From Physcomitrium patens (Eukaryota > Streptophyta > Bryopsida > Funariales > Funariaceae): 64,000 nt of DNA. Below are positions 11,899 through 23,253 of this stretch, one piece after another. The stretch lies in assembly GCF_000002425.4 (NCBI RefSeq), contig NC_037254.1, forward strand, positions 13,709,756 through 13,773,755, given 5' to 3'. Both the position numbers and the translations under genes were made by a program. Position 1 is the stretch's first letter. Each line of letters opens with the position of its first letter. The notes beneath the pieces are model-generated. The model saw only the letters and a program-made list of their open reading frames with translations, did no database searches and was not told the origin of the DNA.

Positions 11899-13233
11899 TG
11901 TCATGTTGTAACACGAATATACAGTGAAAATAAAAAGAAAGGGGAATTTTATTAATATTCAGTTGCCTCGAATATTGGGAGCATCGACCAACTCCAGTGC
12001 AAATACTGAGTGGTCAAGTTCAGTCGCTCCGTTACAGTCAGCCGGGGCATACTGAAATGCTCCATTCGATTCCAATAACGGGAGTCAGCAGGAAGAGAAG
12101 GGCCAATTCACACGACGGGTTCGAAGAGCCAATTGGATCCAATTTCGAGAATCCAATCCGGGTCCTCTTATCCAATATGAAACCTGAATTGGCTGGTCAA
12201 CCCAATGCAGTCTAATTACGAGAAATCCAGGTCTTACTACGGGTCTTAGTCAATCTGACGCGAGGACCAATTTGACCCAATTACGGGAACATCCAGGTTA
12301 CTACGGGCATCTTTCCCAATATGGAACCTGAATTGGTCAGGCGACTCAATGTGGTCCCGATTACGGGGTTCGATTCTGTTTTAGGCTGTCCTGTTCTCTG
12401 TGCCGTTTCAGGGAACGTTGTTTTCGGTAAATGGATTTCTTAAAGGTAAAAATGGAGGAGAAAGCTCTGACGGCGAGAGCCAATTTTGGATCCAAGCTTG
12501 ACGGTGGGAGCCAATTCCGGATCTAAGACGGAAGATTGAAGAAATTCAGAGGATAAGATTAGGGGGGATATAGTTTTAAAGGGGGGGTTTTTTTTTTTTC
12601 TCGGAGAATCGGGAGGAGCTAGTTTTCAAGCTTTTGCAAGGTTACTAGTTCGGTTTTCATTGGAGGTTTTTGAAGATCAAAGGCATTAAAGAAAGAGGAG
12701 CTTCATGCTTTGGGTCGGGGAAGGAAAGACAGAGAATTTGGATTTTTCTTCTTCGTAGAGTTTTGGGAAGACTGAGGCAATCGTTGCTGAAGTCAGTATT
12801 GTAGTGGTGAATCGGGATTTTTAATGAAGTGAGTTTGAATACTCTTGACTGTTTTGTGAAATCGAGTCACGTCTGTGATTGAAGGATTAAAAGGGTGTCT
12901 ATAGGATTGAGTATGCGGAGTGAATGAAATTTATTGGGTTAATCTAACAAGACAGTCAGTGGATACAAGATCGTAAGTACAAAGCAGTATTGAAGATTAA
13001 CAGTTTGGGTTGTTCGGGGTTCTCTGTAACGTCTAGAGACCTACCTGCTGGGGCAAAAAGGACTTCGACAAGCAGTCGAAGAGCATCCGTATAGATTTAC
13101 GGTACATTGTTGCAGTCGTTTATATTCCAGCAGTCAAAACTAATAGACTGCTTGACTATCGGCGAATCTCCATACTACCTTCTACAGCCAGACGCCCGGC
13201 GCGTTCTTGAGCAGGAAAGCACGTAATACGACA
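11899..13233. mobile_element. Solo LTR, 1335 bp, nested in copia pol
   Basis: Starts TGTCATGTTGTAACACG and ends CACGTAATACGACA, so its ends form an imperfect inverted repeat with TG...CA termini. It is flanked by the direct repeat acgg (11895-11898 and 13234-13237). Removing the insert and one copy restores the reading frame of the reverse transcriptase exactly, which fixes the boundaries. There is no primer-binding site, polypurine tract or coding sequence, so it is a solo LTR left by recombination between LTRs. It is markedly richer in G and C than the rest of the repeats here and resembles no other LTR in the window. The superfamily is unknown; Ty3/gypsy is likely. Confidence 0.85.
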
Positions 13234-13237
13234 ACGG

Positions 13238-13941
13238 ATGAAGAGTTTGCTGAAGTTGTAAGTTAAATGCAAGGTGTTCCATACAAGGCAGTAGTGGGCT
13301 CACTTATGTATGCAATGGTTGGCACAAGGGTGGATCTTGCATATGCAGTGAGTGTTGTGAGTCAACACATGTCAAGGGCTGGATCTATCCATTGGACAAC
13401 CATCAAAAGGATCATGAGGTACTTAAAAGGCACTTTGAACTTCAAATTATGATTTGGAGGTGATAATATTAGTTTGCATGGTTATTGTGATGTGGATTGG
13501 GCTGGAGATGTAAATGATAGAAGGTCAATAATGGGCTATGTATTCTTTGTTGGAGTGGGAACAATTTAATGGAATTGCATGAAACAACCAACAATTGCAA
13601 GGTCAACAATGGAGGCGGAGTATATGACAGCAAGCCATGGTGCAATAGAGGTAATATGGTTAAGACAACTTTTGGAGGACATTGGAGATGTACAAATCGA
13701 AGCAACTCCAATGGAATGTGACAATCAAGGATGTCTTGCATTTACAAAGAATCCAAAGTATCATTCAAAGATCAAGTACATTGACATTCAACATCACTTT
13801 ATAAGAGAGAAGATTGAAATGGGAGTTATTGATATGAAGTATTGTGCAACGGAGGACATGCTTGGTGATTTGTTGACAAAGGCATTAATAAAGGATAGAC
13901 ACCATATGTTGACAAAGGCATTAGGCTTAAAAGAAATTTGA
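13238..13941 (+). pseudogene. pol: Copia pol 3' part: RT end and RNase H, broken
   Basis: This continues the pol frame after the solo LTR. It shows GVPYKAVVGSLMYAM, then RNase H with the acidic residues in DVDWAGD (about 13492), TMEAEYM (about 13607) and CDNQGCLA (about 13718). It ends with the natural stop TGA at 13939-13941, eight bases before the polypurine tract. Premature stops are TAA 13264, TGA 13450 and TAA 13567. Confidence 0.88.
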
Positions 13942-13949
13942 CCAATAAC

Positions 13950-13959
13950 AAAGTGGGAG
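13950..13959 (+). promoter_or_regulatory. Polypurine tract of the copia element
   Basis: AAAGTGGGAG lies directly before the 3' LTR at 13960. This is the typical plus-strand primer site of copia elements and fixes the LTR start as TATTAA. Confidence 0.85.
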
Positions 13960-14453
13960 TATTAAAGTAAAAGTAGAAAATGTTACCTTGTATAGGATAT
14001 TACCTTAGATAAGTTACTAGTGGTCAAAGGTTTGACTCTTGGTATATGGTAAGGACATCCAATGGATATAGGACGAAGTCATGGACCAAAAGTCAAAGTC
14101 AAAAGGACAAAGTATTAACAAGAGAATATTCAAAGACTAAGTATGAGTCATTAGTATGTGTCATAGGATACCTTCGAAGTTTGTGAGATGCCAAAGGATC
14201 CTAAGATCATGTGTATAAGATGTAAGAGTAATTAATATTGGATATAAGATAATCTTGGGACTCATGAGATGCCAAAAGGATCTTAGGGCCATGTGTGTAA
14301 AAGTCAAAGAATGGACGTTATCTTTTAGGGTAGCAACTACCACCTATAAATAATGGGTGTTGGAAGTGAGAGATATCTTATTCCATACTTTCTTTATGTA
14401 TAACCTTTGCTGATGCTAAGTATTGTGTCTTCTAAATACTTGTTTTCTTAATA
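13960..14453 (+). repeat. Copia 3' LTR
   Basis: Pairs with 7429-7921 and has the same TATTAA start and TTAATA end. Scattered, mostly transition differences between the two LTRs indicate an old insertion. Confidence 0.92.
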
Positions 14454-14458
14454 GATAT

Positions 14459-15702
14459 ATTGTTGTACTATAATTGTTTATAATATATAAAAATTAACTA
14501 AAATAAATAATATATTTATAAGTATTAATATATTCTACAATAGTTAGTAAGTTAATATAAAGAGAATTGATGTAAAAAAATTTATTCTGAGGTTTACTTG
14601 TGTTAATTATAGTGTTTAAAATATATAAGATTTAGATATTTAGTATATAATTTAAGGAGAAGATTGGAGCTCAAAGATGAAAATCCAAACCTTTAAGAAG
14701 CTTATTTAGAAGGATGAAAGCAAGGTATAGATGGATGAAGGCTAAAGATAAAGATCTTCATTCCTATTGATTGAAGGCCATATCGAATAGGTATTTAGCA
14801 AGCTAGCGACAACCAAAACAAGGATTTTGATAACTTTAAAAAGATAATTTAAAAATTATAAGCAATATTTATAAGATTTAGAATTCGGACTACAATTTTT
14901 ATACAAATTTTAGAGGATTTGGAATTAATTTGATGAAGTTATAGCCATTTGAAGTTAAGGTGACTTTTGAGACATATTATTGCTCTTTTGAGGATACAAG
15001 GAGTTTTATGATAGATTTTGGTGATTAAAAGGTACAATTGCAAGGGTGATTTTAAGATCTATATATATTGTAAAATAATTTTTACATTTGGAGTTTTTAT
15101 GAAGAAGTTATAGAGCATTAAAGATAATACATGTAATTCAAAGGCAATAAGTGAGTTGTTTTGTTGATAGTAATAGTTGAAGCCATATCTTGAGTCTCTG
15201 GATGAATTTTTGACTCAAAATTTCTAAAAGTGTATATTATTAAGTTAAGAATCTATATATCAAAGTTTTATAGTATTTAAGTACTAAGTTTGTAAGATAT
15301 AAAGAAAATTACTCATGAGTATATATAAGCATGGATTTGAAGTTAATATTGGAATTTTGGCAACATGTCAAGATTTGTAATGAATTTGTAGTTGAAATTT
15401 ATTATGGTAGTTGTTAAAAGTACATTAGTACTTTATATAAAATTTTGGTTTGTCAAGGCAATCCGACTATAAGATATGAGCTGTTGAAGTTTTAAAAAAA
15501 TTCACTATAAGGATATATAAGGTTTTATAATATTTTTATCACATTTTTTGTAACTTTGATACTTAAGGCTTGTGTATTGATGTAATAGTTCCTATATGAA
15601 TAGTTATATATATAGACTTGGTATTTTTTATTATCTATAGGCTTGATTGAGCAAGTAATGACAGCCAGAAGCCAAGCGCTTTCTTAAGGTAAAATTTTTC
15701 TA
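14459..15702. other. AT-rich spacer, unassigned repeat-like DNA
   Basis: No open frame of note. The text reads like the interior of a long LTR or other repeat (phrases such as agatatgagctgttgaag and a variant recur), but no termini or coding remnants could be found. Confidence 0.35.
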
Positions 15703-16260
15703 CCACGACAACGTGATAATATATTAAGGATAAGAACTTGATAAAAATAAATAAATAAGTGAGACATTTCTCAAATAAAGATGACTAAATAGAAATAACT
15801 AAATATGTATATTAAGAAAGAAACTAGAATGGCTATTGCCAAAAGACAAGAAAACTAGAGATCCTTGAAACTAAACTAGAAGTAAGAAATGAATTGACAA
15901 GAGTGAGGAAAACTTTACTCTTGCCTCTATATATACTATCTATCTAGGAGCTATATGGCCATATTCTATAAGATCTCCAAAAACGTGTTGACTTTGCATA
16001 ACACATATCTTAATTTACAAGGCAAGTTTTCTATGTGAGTGCCACATATTTAGCTTATTCTACAAGCTACCAATATGTGTGGCACGTGGTTAACTTGTTG
16101 ACCAAGTTTCTAATCTATTAATAAAGTATGAATACATATAAAATCAAAGCAACATTTATGAAGCTTCTCTAAAAGATATTATGAAATTAATTTAATTTTA
16201 TCTACTTCTATCTATTCATATCACTTAGATAATAATTATAATAAATATATATCCATAACA
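15703..16260 (-). repeat. Gypsy 3' LTR (minus strand)
   Basis: On the minus strand it starts TGTTATGGATATATATTT after a purine-rich AGAAGGAGGGATAA tract (polypurine tract, about 16261-16275). It shares long similarity with 20861-21433. The end at 15703 is estimated from the alignment. Confidence 0.8.
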
Positions 16261-16854
16261 TTATCCCTCCTTCTAGAGACGAGTTCTACGAAGAGTGGTG
16301 ATTACATGTCGAGGAAGTCTAAGATGTGGCAAATTATATTTGTCACATACTCTGATCTATATTCTCTTCAAAAATGATTGATAGGGCCTTTCAACCATTG
16401 ATAGTGTCTAATACTAGGGCGAGAAGTCCACCTAGTTATTTGATTGTTATTAAGGTCTTCATTACTTTTTTCAAATAAAACATTTGAAACACTATCACGA
16501 ATTGTTTCAACTTCTAGTAAAATCATAAAACATCAAAAGTCCTTTCCAAGGTCATGATACTCAATGCATTGTATCTTGCCATCTATTTGAGGAAGAACAT
16601 GTCGTTCTTAAGGATCTTCATCTCGATTGCGTCGTCTTGAAAGTTGTAATAATCGTAATATCTCATCCGACAGGTCAACAAACAAAGGCTCTTCAATCAA
16701 ACTTGCTAATTGTTGGTTCTCCATTTCCTTAGTGTCTCAATCACAAAGAAGCTACAAACAAGGATTGAAAGTAGAATGTTATCTTACCTAGATCTTGTTT
16801 ATTTTATATGGAAGGTTTTTATCTTGATTTTGATGGATGTCATCAATGAAAAGT

Positions 16855-18010
16855 GTCCACCGCCTTTGCTGCATTTACAAGATTTTTTACTGACTTCCAT
16901 GTGCATTCAATAATATCAAATCCGTATCAATGAACAAGATATTCTAATTTATTTCGGCACCACATTAAATCTAAGACTTCTTCTACTTCGAACTCTTCAT
17001 TATTCTCCACTTCTATAGGAGGAGGTGGAGTTTGTCTTCTTTTTGATATGTCTATTGTCTTGTATGGTTCAAGAAGAGACATGTGAAATATTAGATGGAT
17101 TTTCATTAACTCCGATAGGTGTAAATAATATACAACTGGATTGATTTGTTCAAAAATAGGAAATGGTCCAAGTCTACAATAGTCCAACTTGTCACAAGGA
17201 TTAGTGGTCTTGATATTATGACAAAGTAACCATAACTTGTCATCTACGTGGAATGGCGGTTGTTCCTTTTGATAGACATCTGCATTGATCTTTTGTTGTT
17301 TTTGAATTTCTTTTAACAATGCCTTCATTATTGCATGTAGCTTTGAGAAATGATTTGCTAAATCTTCTGCCACAGGATTATTAACTTTTAAAAAGTCATA
17401 AGTATCAAGTTGTGGATGATAACCATAATTGGCAAAGAAAGGTGTTTATTTTGTAGTAGAATGTATCATGTTATAGTAAGCAAACTCTGCCAATGATAAA
17501 AGAGTTTTTTAAATCATCTTATTGGTAGTTGATAGTACATCTTAAATACTGCTCCAAAACTTGATTAATATGCTCTGTTTGTCCATCAATTTGAAGATGG
17601 AATGTCGAAGATAGTTTTATATCCACTTTTAGAATCTTGAAAAGAGTTCGCCAAAATCTTGATACAAATTGAATTCTTCTATCTAATATAATATCTTTGG
17701 ATAATCTATAATAGTAATAGTTGTTGTCAAGAAAGAGTTTAATTATTTCTTTACTTGTGATAGATTTTGTACATTATACAAAATATACCATCTTTGTAAA
17801 ATAATCTACTATCACAAATATAGAGACATAAGCACCTGAGATTAGAAGATCTATGATGAAATCCATAGAAATCGAAGACCATGGTTGTTTTGAAATAGGT
17901 AATGGTTGAAGAAGTCCATAAGGTGGATGATTAAGAATTTTTGATCTTAAACAAATGTCACATAATTGAAAAAAATCTTTTATACCCTTTCACATTTGTG
18001 GCCACCAAAA
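16855..18010 (-). pseudogene. pol: Gypsy integrase with chromodomain, broken
   Basis: On the minus strand the integrase core reads FFxxLPIS-like text, then DIILDRRIQFVSRFW with the second catalytic Asp, and a DGQTEHINQVLEQYLR segment with the catalytic Glu. The C-terminal region (to 16927) carries GPFPIFEQINPVVYYLHL and HLIFHMSLLEPYK. A chromodomain follows (EFEVEEVLD ... EYLVH, then ECTWKSVKNLVNAA), split by a TGA near 16925 at the position where the family has Trp. Chromodomains direct insertion to methylated-histone chromatin. Several stops and indels disrupt the region between 17400 and 18000. Confidence 0.82.
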
Positions 18011-18394
18011 ATCTTTGGATATTAGTTCCAAAATTTTATTGTACTCAAAATATCATGCTGCTGGAAAGTTATGATGAGTTTGAAGAATACATAATCGAGC
18101 TTCACCTTCTGGAACATATAAGCATCCCTAAAAGTAGAGTAGATTGTTCTTGAATTCAAACTTACAAGTATCATAAGACTTTGAAGGATTTTCCTTAATA
18201 TCACGAATAAGAGGATCAAAAGATATACTTGACTGAACTTACTTAATGAAAGTTGAATCAACAATTAGTGTTGATTTCATTGCTCAAAGATGAAGATGCT
18301 ATAGCTTGAAGAAATTTTTCCATTGTTGATCAAAAGCAGCATCTCTTTCTTTTGATAGAAGGTAAGATTGTCTAAAGAGTGCATCTGACAAACC

Positions 18395-19540
18395 TTATTG
18401 TTTTTTCGGTCGATAAGTGATTTTGAATTCAAATCTTGATAAAGACATACTCCAATGGGCTTGGCAACAATTCAAAACATGTATTGACATAAAATATTCA
18501 AGGTTCTTGTAATCTGTATACATGGTGACTGGATTAAAAGCACCTTCTAGATAATGGTGCCATTCTTGAAACGAATCCATGATTATAAGAAGTTTTTTGT
18601 CATGGATCTTGTAGTTGATCTCGGTTGCTGAAATTTTTTTGGAATGAAAAGCTATTGGGTGAAGTTTATCATCTGTTCCCATTTGTGACAATACGGCATC
18701 CAAAACAAAGTCTGATGCGTTTATTTTCATAAAAAATGGCTTAGAAAAATTGATCCAATACAAGATTGGTGCAGAAACAAAGGCTGTCTTCAAAGCTTCA
18801 AATGCTACTTCTGCTTCTTGATTCTATTGAAGTTTGTCTTTACAAGTCAAATGTATAAGTGGAGCTGCAACTTGAGAGAAGTCTTTCATGAAGATCCGAT
18901 AGTAGTTGGCAAATCCCAAAAAATATTGGACATCTCTTACCATATTTGAGATCTTTTAATCTATAATAGCTTAAACTTTCTTAGGATCGATCATAAATTC
19001 ATCATTTGAAATGATGTTATTTTAAGAAGTCTACTTGAGTAGTGTAAAATATACACTTTTCTATCTTGGCATAAAATCTCGCATCTTTTAGTTTTTGTAG
19101 CACATGACGAACATGAAGTTCATGTTCTTATGTATTCTTTGAATAGATTAAGATGTCATCTAGGTAACAGATAACAAAATCATCTAAAAACTCCTGAAAG
19201 ACATCATTTATTAGATGTTGGAATGTTGCTAATGCATTTGTAACTCCAAAAGGCATGACATTGTATTCGAATTGTCCATACCTTGTTTGAAACACAATAT
19301 TCTATTCATTTTTCTTTGATTCATATCAAATTATATACTTTTTACAGATCTATTTTTGTATAATTTGATTCAATTGATCAAGGAGTCCAGATATCAAAGA
19401 TAGTAGGTACCTATTCTTAATGGTGATTTTATTGAGTCTTTGATAATCGATATACATCTACAATGATCCATTTTTTTTTTCTTTACAAATAAAATTGAAG
19501 CTCTTGTATGAGATTTGGAATGGCATATGAAGTTCTTGGC
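18395..19540 (-). pseudogene. pol: Gypsy reverse transcriptase and RNase H, broken
   Basis: RNase H (18395-18793) is a 132-codon open stretch with LHPIAFHSKKIS, EINYKIHDKKLL, YTDYKNLEYF and FEFKITYRPKKQ. Its first active-site position reads KINASD, with Asn where the family usually has Asp. The reverse transcriptase between 18800 and 19540 contains [10 protein letters not shown] (about 19142-19172), the YxDD active site, but is broken by several stops and shifts. Confidence 0.85.
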
Positions 19541-20301
19541 TAGATTTTCTTTAATATATTCATTGAGTTCACCAACTTATTTTGTGATAAACTGTAGATT
19601 GGTCCAAATGGCATTTGTGCTCCTTCTTGAAGGTCAATTGAATAGTCATAGGAATGATGTTTTAAAAAAATATCTGCATTTGTCTTCTTAAATACATATT
19701 GAAAATCTTGATATTGGCTTGGAATGCTATTTGAAGTCTTTCTATCAATAGAAATAAGTGTAGTATAAATGATACAAGATGATCTTTTTTTTGGAGCATG
19801 CAAGAAAGCTCTTGCACTTAGAAATAGAGGTTTAATTGTACTAGACTTATGACTTTCTACTCGATTAACTATGCTCTTAGTTATACTTTCAGAAACGACA
19901 AGACTTTGAGAAGTCCAATCTATTTTAGGATTATAATTTTCTAGCCATGATAAACCTAAAATGACTGGATTAGATGGAGATTTAATAATATTAAATATTA
20001 AAAAGCTACTATGATCATTAGTTGCTATTTCTATAGGAAGGATTTCATGAGTAATATCTCCTAAAGACAACAGACAACCATCTATGACTTCTACATGAAC
20101 AGGTTTAGTTTTCTTCACTAAAAGTATTCTATGTCTTTTAGCAAATTCTTCATCTAAGAAACATGCTGAGGCTCTTGAATCTAATAAGGCAGAGGCTTTG
20201 TGATGTTTAGGTCTTAAAATAATATATATCATAGAACAAGGAGAGGGTTCTGAGGAAAGAATAGAACCTTTAGTAGCTATTGTACTAGGTTTTAGTCGCA
20301 C
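19540..20301 (-). pseudogene. pol: Gypsy protease and linker to reverse transcriptase
   Basis: A 253-codon open stretch. The retropepsin motif is ALLDSRASACFLDEEF (about 20150-20190); the usual DSGAS has become DSRAS, a G-to-A type change that should inactivate the protease. VILGLSWLENYNPKIDW follows, then the linker into the reverse transcriptase, DYSIDLQEGAQMPFGPIYSL. It is open but belongs to a dead element. Confidence 0.85.
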
Positions 20302-20384
20302 GGTCTTTATTGTAACTGGACAAATTCTTTTTCTGACATACTATCTTCTTTGATAGCTGTAGTCCTCATTTTATGGTTGCGTCA

Positions 20385-20690
20385 CTTTTTTGGACAATGT
20401 TGAGTAGTGTGCTTAGGTTCTCCACAATATAAGCATAGTCCTTCCTAACGATGACGAGTCTTTTTTTGCTCAGTAAGAAGTTTGAAACATATTGCATGAA
20501 TTTGGATATCCTTTACTTCCGAATGTATGTGTTGAAGAGATGTTGGTGTTGCCATTGAATTATAATAACATTGAGGTGGTAAATTGAGTTGATGCATTGC
20601 AAGCATTAACTCCCTCAATTGCTCTTGCATTTATGCCATTATATTCTTCATTTCAGCAAGTTTTGCTATGATAATACTTAGAAAAAGAGA
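20385..20690 (-). pseudogene. gag: Gypsy gag remnant with zinc knuckle, capsid deleted
   Basis: The N-terminal part (KLAEMKNIM, a stop, then MQEQLRELMLAMHQL) is followed after only about 60 residues by LLTEQKKTRHR, a stop, and the CCHC knuckle CLYCGEPKHTTQHC. In the related copies at 23250-23970 and 33627-37960 a long capsid region lies between these parts, so this copy has an internal deletion of the capsid domain. Confidence 0.75.
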
Positions 20691-20860
20691 AGATGTCTAA
20701 TATCACTCAAGGCAAATAGAAGAGAGGACTTGAAAACAAAGAAAATACTAAGAACAATATCAATTTAGAAGAAGACAATCCGTAACTTCTAATATACTTA
20801 TGTCTAATCAAAAGAAATGGATAATCCACTCTTAATTAAGATTAGACAAAGCTCTGATAT

Positions 20861-21433
20861 TGTAAGTGCATTCTTATCGATTTATCGAGGATGAGAATTT
20901 AATAAAAATAAATAAACAAGTGAGATATTTCTCAAAGAAAGATGACAAAATAGAAATAACTAAATATGTATGTTAAGAAAGAAACTGGAATAGCTATTGC
21001 CAAAAGACAATAAAACTAGAGACCCTTGAAACTAGACTAGAAACAAGAAAGGAGTTGACAAGAGTGAAGAAGGCTTCACTCTTGCCTCTATATATACTAT
21101 CTATCAAAGAGCTACATGGTGATGTTTTATAAGACCTCCAAAAACGTATTGACTTTGCATAACATGTATCTTAACTTGCAAGGTAAGTTTTTTTATGTGG
21201 GCACTACATAGTTAGCTTGTTCTATAAGTTATCAACATGTATGGCATGTGCTTAAGTTGATGACCAAGTTTCTAACCTACTAATCAAGTATAAACACATA
21301 TAAAGTCAAAACAACATCTATGAAGCTTTTAAGAAGCTTTTTTAGAAGATATTATAAAATTAATCTATATTTACCTACTTCTATTTATTTATATCACCTG
21401 AGTAATAATTACAATAAATATATGTCTGTGACG
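20861..21433 (-). repeat. Gypsy 5' LTR (minus strand) and primer-binding site
   Basis: Pairs with 15703-16260. On the minus strand its end (AATGCACTTACA) is followed by ATATCAGAGCTTTG at 20847-20860, a slightly altered form of the plant initiator tRNA-Met site TGGTATCAGAGC. The LTR start has become CGTCACAGAC in place of TGT. Confidence 0.8.
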
Positions 21434-21435
21434 CA

Positions 21436-21733
21436 ATATCCTATAGGACCTCTAAAACATGTTGACTTTGTAAGACATATATCTTAACTTACAAGGTAAG
21501 TTATTTATATGTATACCACATAGTTAGCTTCTTTTATAAGCTATCAATACGTGGTTAATTTGTTGACTAAGTTCCTAAACTATCAATCAACTATAAATAC
21601 ATAAAAAGTCAAAGCAATGTCTATTGAGCTTTTAGAAAGCTTCTCTATAAAATATAATGAAATAAATCTACTTTTATTTACTTCTACTTAATCATATAGG
21701 TAAATACTAAAGTAAATACATATGTTTGTAACA
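21436..21733 (-). repeat. Truncated LTR of the same gypsy family
   Basis: About 300 bases matching the start of the neighbouring LTR, in the same orientation (minus-strand start TGTTACAAACATATG at 21733). It abuts the full LTR at 21433. Tandem arrangement of this kind arises from recombination or from insertion into a sister LTR. Confidence 0.7.
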
Positions 21734-22041
21734 ATTCTTCATAAAAAGGATTAACAAATCTATAGGAGATTTTGAATATTTGATAAAATTATTTATGATA
21801 TTTTTATTAAAATAATTATTTGAAAGATCAAATTAATTTAGCAAAAAGATATAAATCAATTCAAAAGGTTGTTGAGATCCTTCTTGAGGGTCATTTATGC
21901 AATCACAAGGTAGATATTTTTTCAATACAATGGTATGTATTTTTTAAATATATATTTTTTTATTTTTATTTTTTAAAGATCCTATAATAATGTATATTAT
22001 AAAAAATATTTAAATTTATATATATGAAATTATTTTATATA

Positions 22042-22077
<36 letters not shown>

Positions 22078-22364
22078 CTTGTATAAATATCTTATGTCTA
22101 ATAAACAAAGGTGAAGATGGTTTATTGCATATCAAATTAAATCTCAAAGTAATATTTTGAAATTTATAATTAATTTAATGGTATAATAAAATTATAATTG
22201 ATAATTTTAATTTAGAGTAATTTAATTTTAAGATCTCTATAATAAATAAATATTTTTTATTTAAGCTTTTTCATATTTCAATTTGTACTACAAGTCTTAA
22301 ATCCATTTAATCTTACATTTTATATCTAATATTTTTTAAAATTAAACACAAGTTTTAATAATAA

Positions 22365-22403
<39 letters not shown>

Positions 22404-22529
22404 CTTCTTCTAAAGAGCCAATTTTTATTTATAATTAATTAAATGATAAATTACTAAAATAAATTTATTTAAGTTATTTTTAATAATTTATATATGTCAA
22501 CAACATGAACAAAAAGAAGATATATAAGC

Positions 22530-23090
22530 TTGAAAAATCTATATCAAAAGAAAAGTGACAAAATAAAAATAAATTATTATGTATATTAAAAAGAAACTGA
22601 AATGGCTATTGTCAAAAGATAAAAAACTAGAGACTCTTGAATTTAGAGTAGAAGCAAAAAACAAGGGATTGTGCTCATATTATAGAGAATCTAAGTACAC
22701 TACTCAACATTATTCAAAGAAACAATGCAATTATAAAATAGAAAATATGAATGTAAAAGAAGATAATATATTACAAAACGAGTTTGTCTAGCTACAATAA
22801 AGACTGTGTGGCTAGAACCTTATACAATACTTAATGAAGGTTCTATTCTCTTCTCAAAATCCTCTTCTTTCTTGCTTTTAATCTAGATTCAAGAGTCTCT
22901 AGTTTCCTTGTCTTTTGACAATAACCATTCCATTTTTTTTTATTATATACATATTAATTTATTTCTATTTTGTCATTTTTTTTATTTTTTTATTTTACAC
23001 AAATTTCTTCAGTTTGTGTATCTTCTTCCATTTCATGTCTTTGACTGATTGACAAGAGTGCACTTACAATATTAGAGTTTTATCTTCTCT
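22530..23090. repeat. Inverted gypsy LTR pieces flanking a gag zinc-knuckle scrap
   Basis: At 22535-22650 an LTR piece lies in minus orientation (actgaaatggctattgtcaaaag). At 22860-23000 the matching LTR end lies in plus orientation (cttttgacaataaccattcc). Between them (22660-22790, plus strand) is GLCSYYRESKYTTQHYSKK, a decayed gag CCHC knuckle with two zinc ligands lost. The layout suggests at least two elements joined by rearrangement. Confidence 0.6.
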
Positions 23091-23253
23091 TGATTAAAAG
23101 TGGATTACTCCTCTCTCTTGATAAGACATAAATATATTAGGAATTACAAATTATTCTCTTCTAAACTAGTATTGTTATTAGTATCTTCTTTATTCTCAAG
23201 TCCTCCCTTCTGTTTGTCATAAACAATAATAGAAATTTTTTAAAATATCATCA

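Larger units (their letters stand above)
7429..14453 (+). mobile_element. Ty1/copia LTR retrotransposon, decayed, with nested solo LTR
   Basis: A complete Ty1/copia (Pseudoviridae-type) element on the plus strand with the domain order gag, protease, integrase, reverse transcriptase, RNase H that defines the superfamily. Two similar LTRs of 493 and 494 bp bound it. They begin TATTAA and end TTAATA rather than the usual TG...CA. Five bases on each side (gatac 7424-7428, gatat 14454-14458) match at four of five, consistent with an old target duplication. The gag-pol reading frame is the same throughout (start positions divisible by three up to the nested LTR), so the element decayed by substitution: twelve in-frame stops and no frameshift. 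A 1335-bp solo LTR of another family interrupts it at 11899-13233. It cannot now make its own proteins. Confidence 0.95.
15703..21433 (-). mobile_element. Ty3/gypsy chromovirus, minus strand, decayed
   Basis: Read on the minus strand: 5' LTR (20861-21433), primer-binding site, short gag, protease, reverse transcriptase, RNase H, integrase, chromodomain, polypurine tract, 3' LTR (15703-16260). Integrase placed after RNase H marks Ty3/gypsy, and the C-terminal chromodomain marks a chromovirus. Many stops and some frameshifts are present. The gag lacks most of its capsid region. The right neighbour (21436-21733) is a truncated LTR of the same family, so no clean target duplication is visible. 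The left boundary is approximate. Confidence 0.88.

Noticed and set aside
13021-13100. tRNA or structured RNA inside the GC-richer solo LTR
   Set aside because: No cloverleaf or conserved box sequences could be drawn; the composition change is explained by the inserted LTR.
16927-17373. 148-codon minus-strand frame as an independent chromodomain gene
   Set aside because: Flanking integrase, RNase H, RT and protease remnants in the correct order show it is part of a gypsy pol.
22579-22791. 70-codon plus-strand frame as a gene
   Set aside because: It is a fusion of inverted LTR sequence with a decayed gag zinc knuckle.
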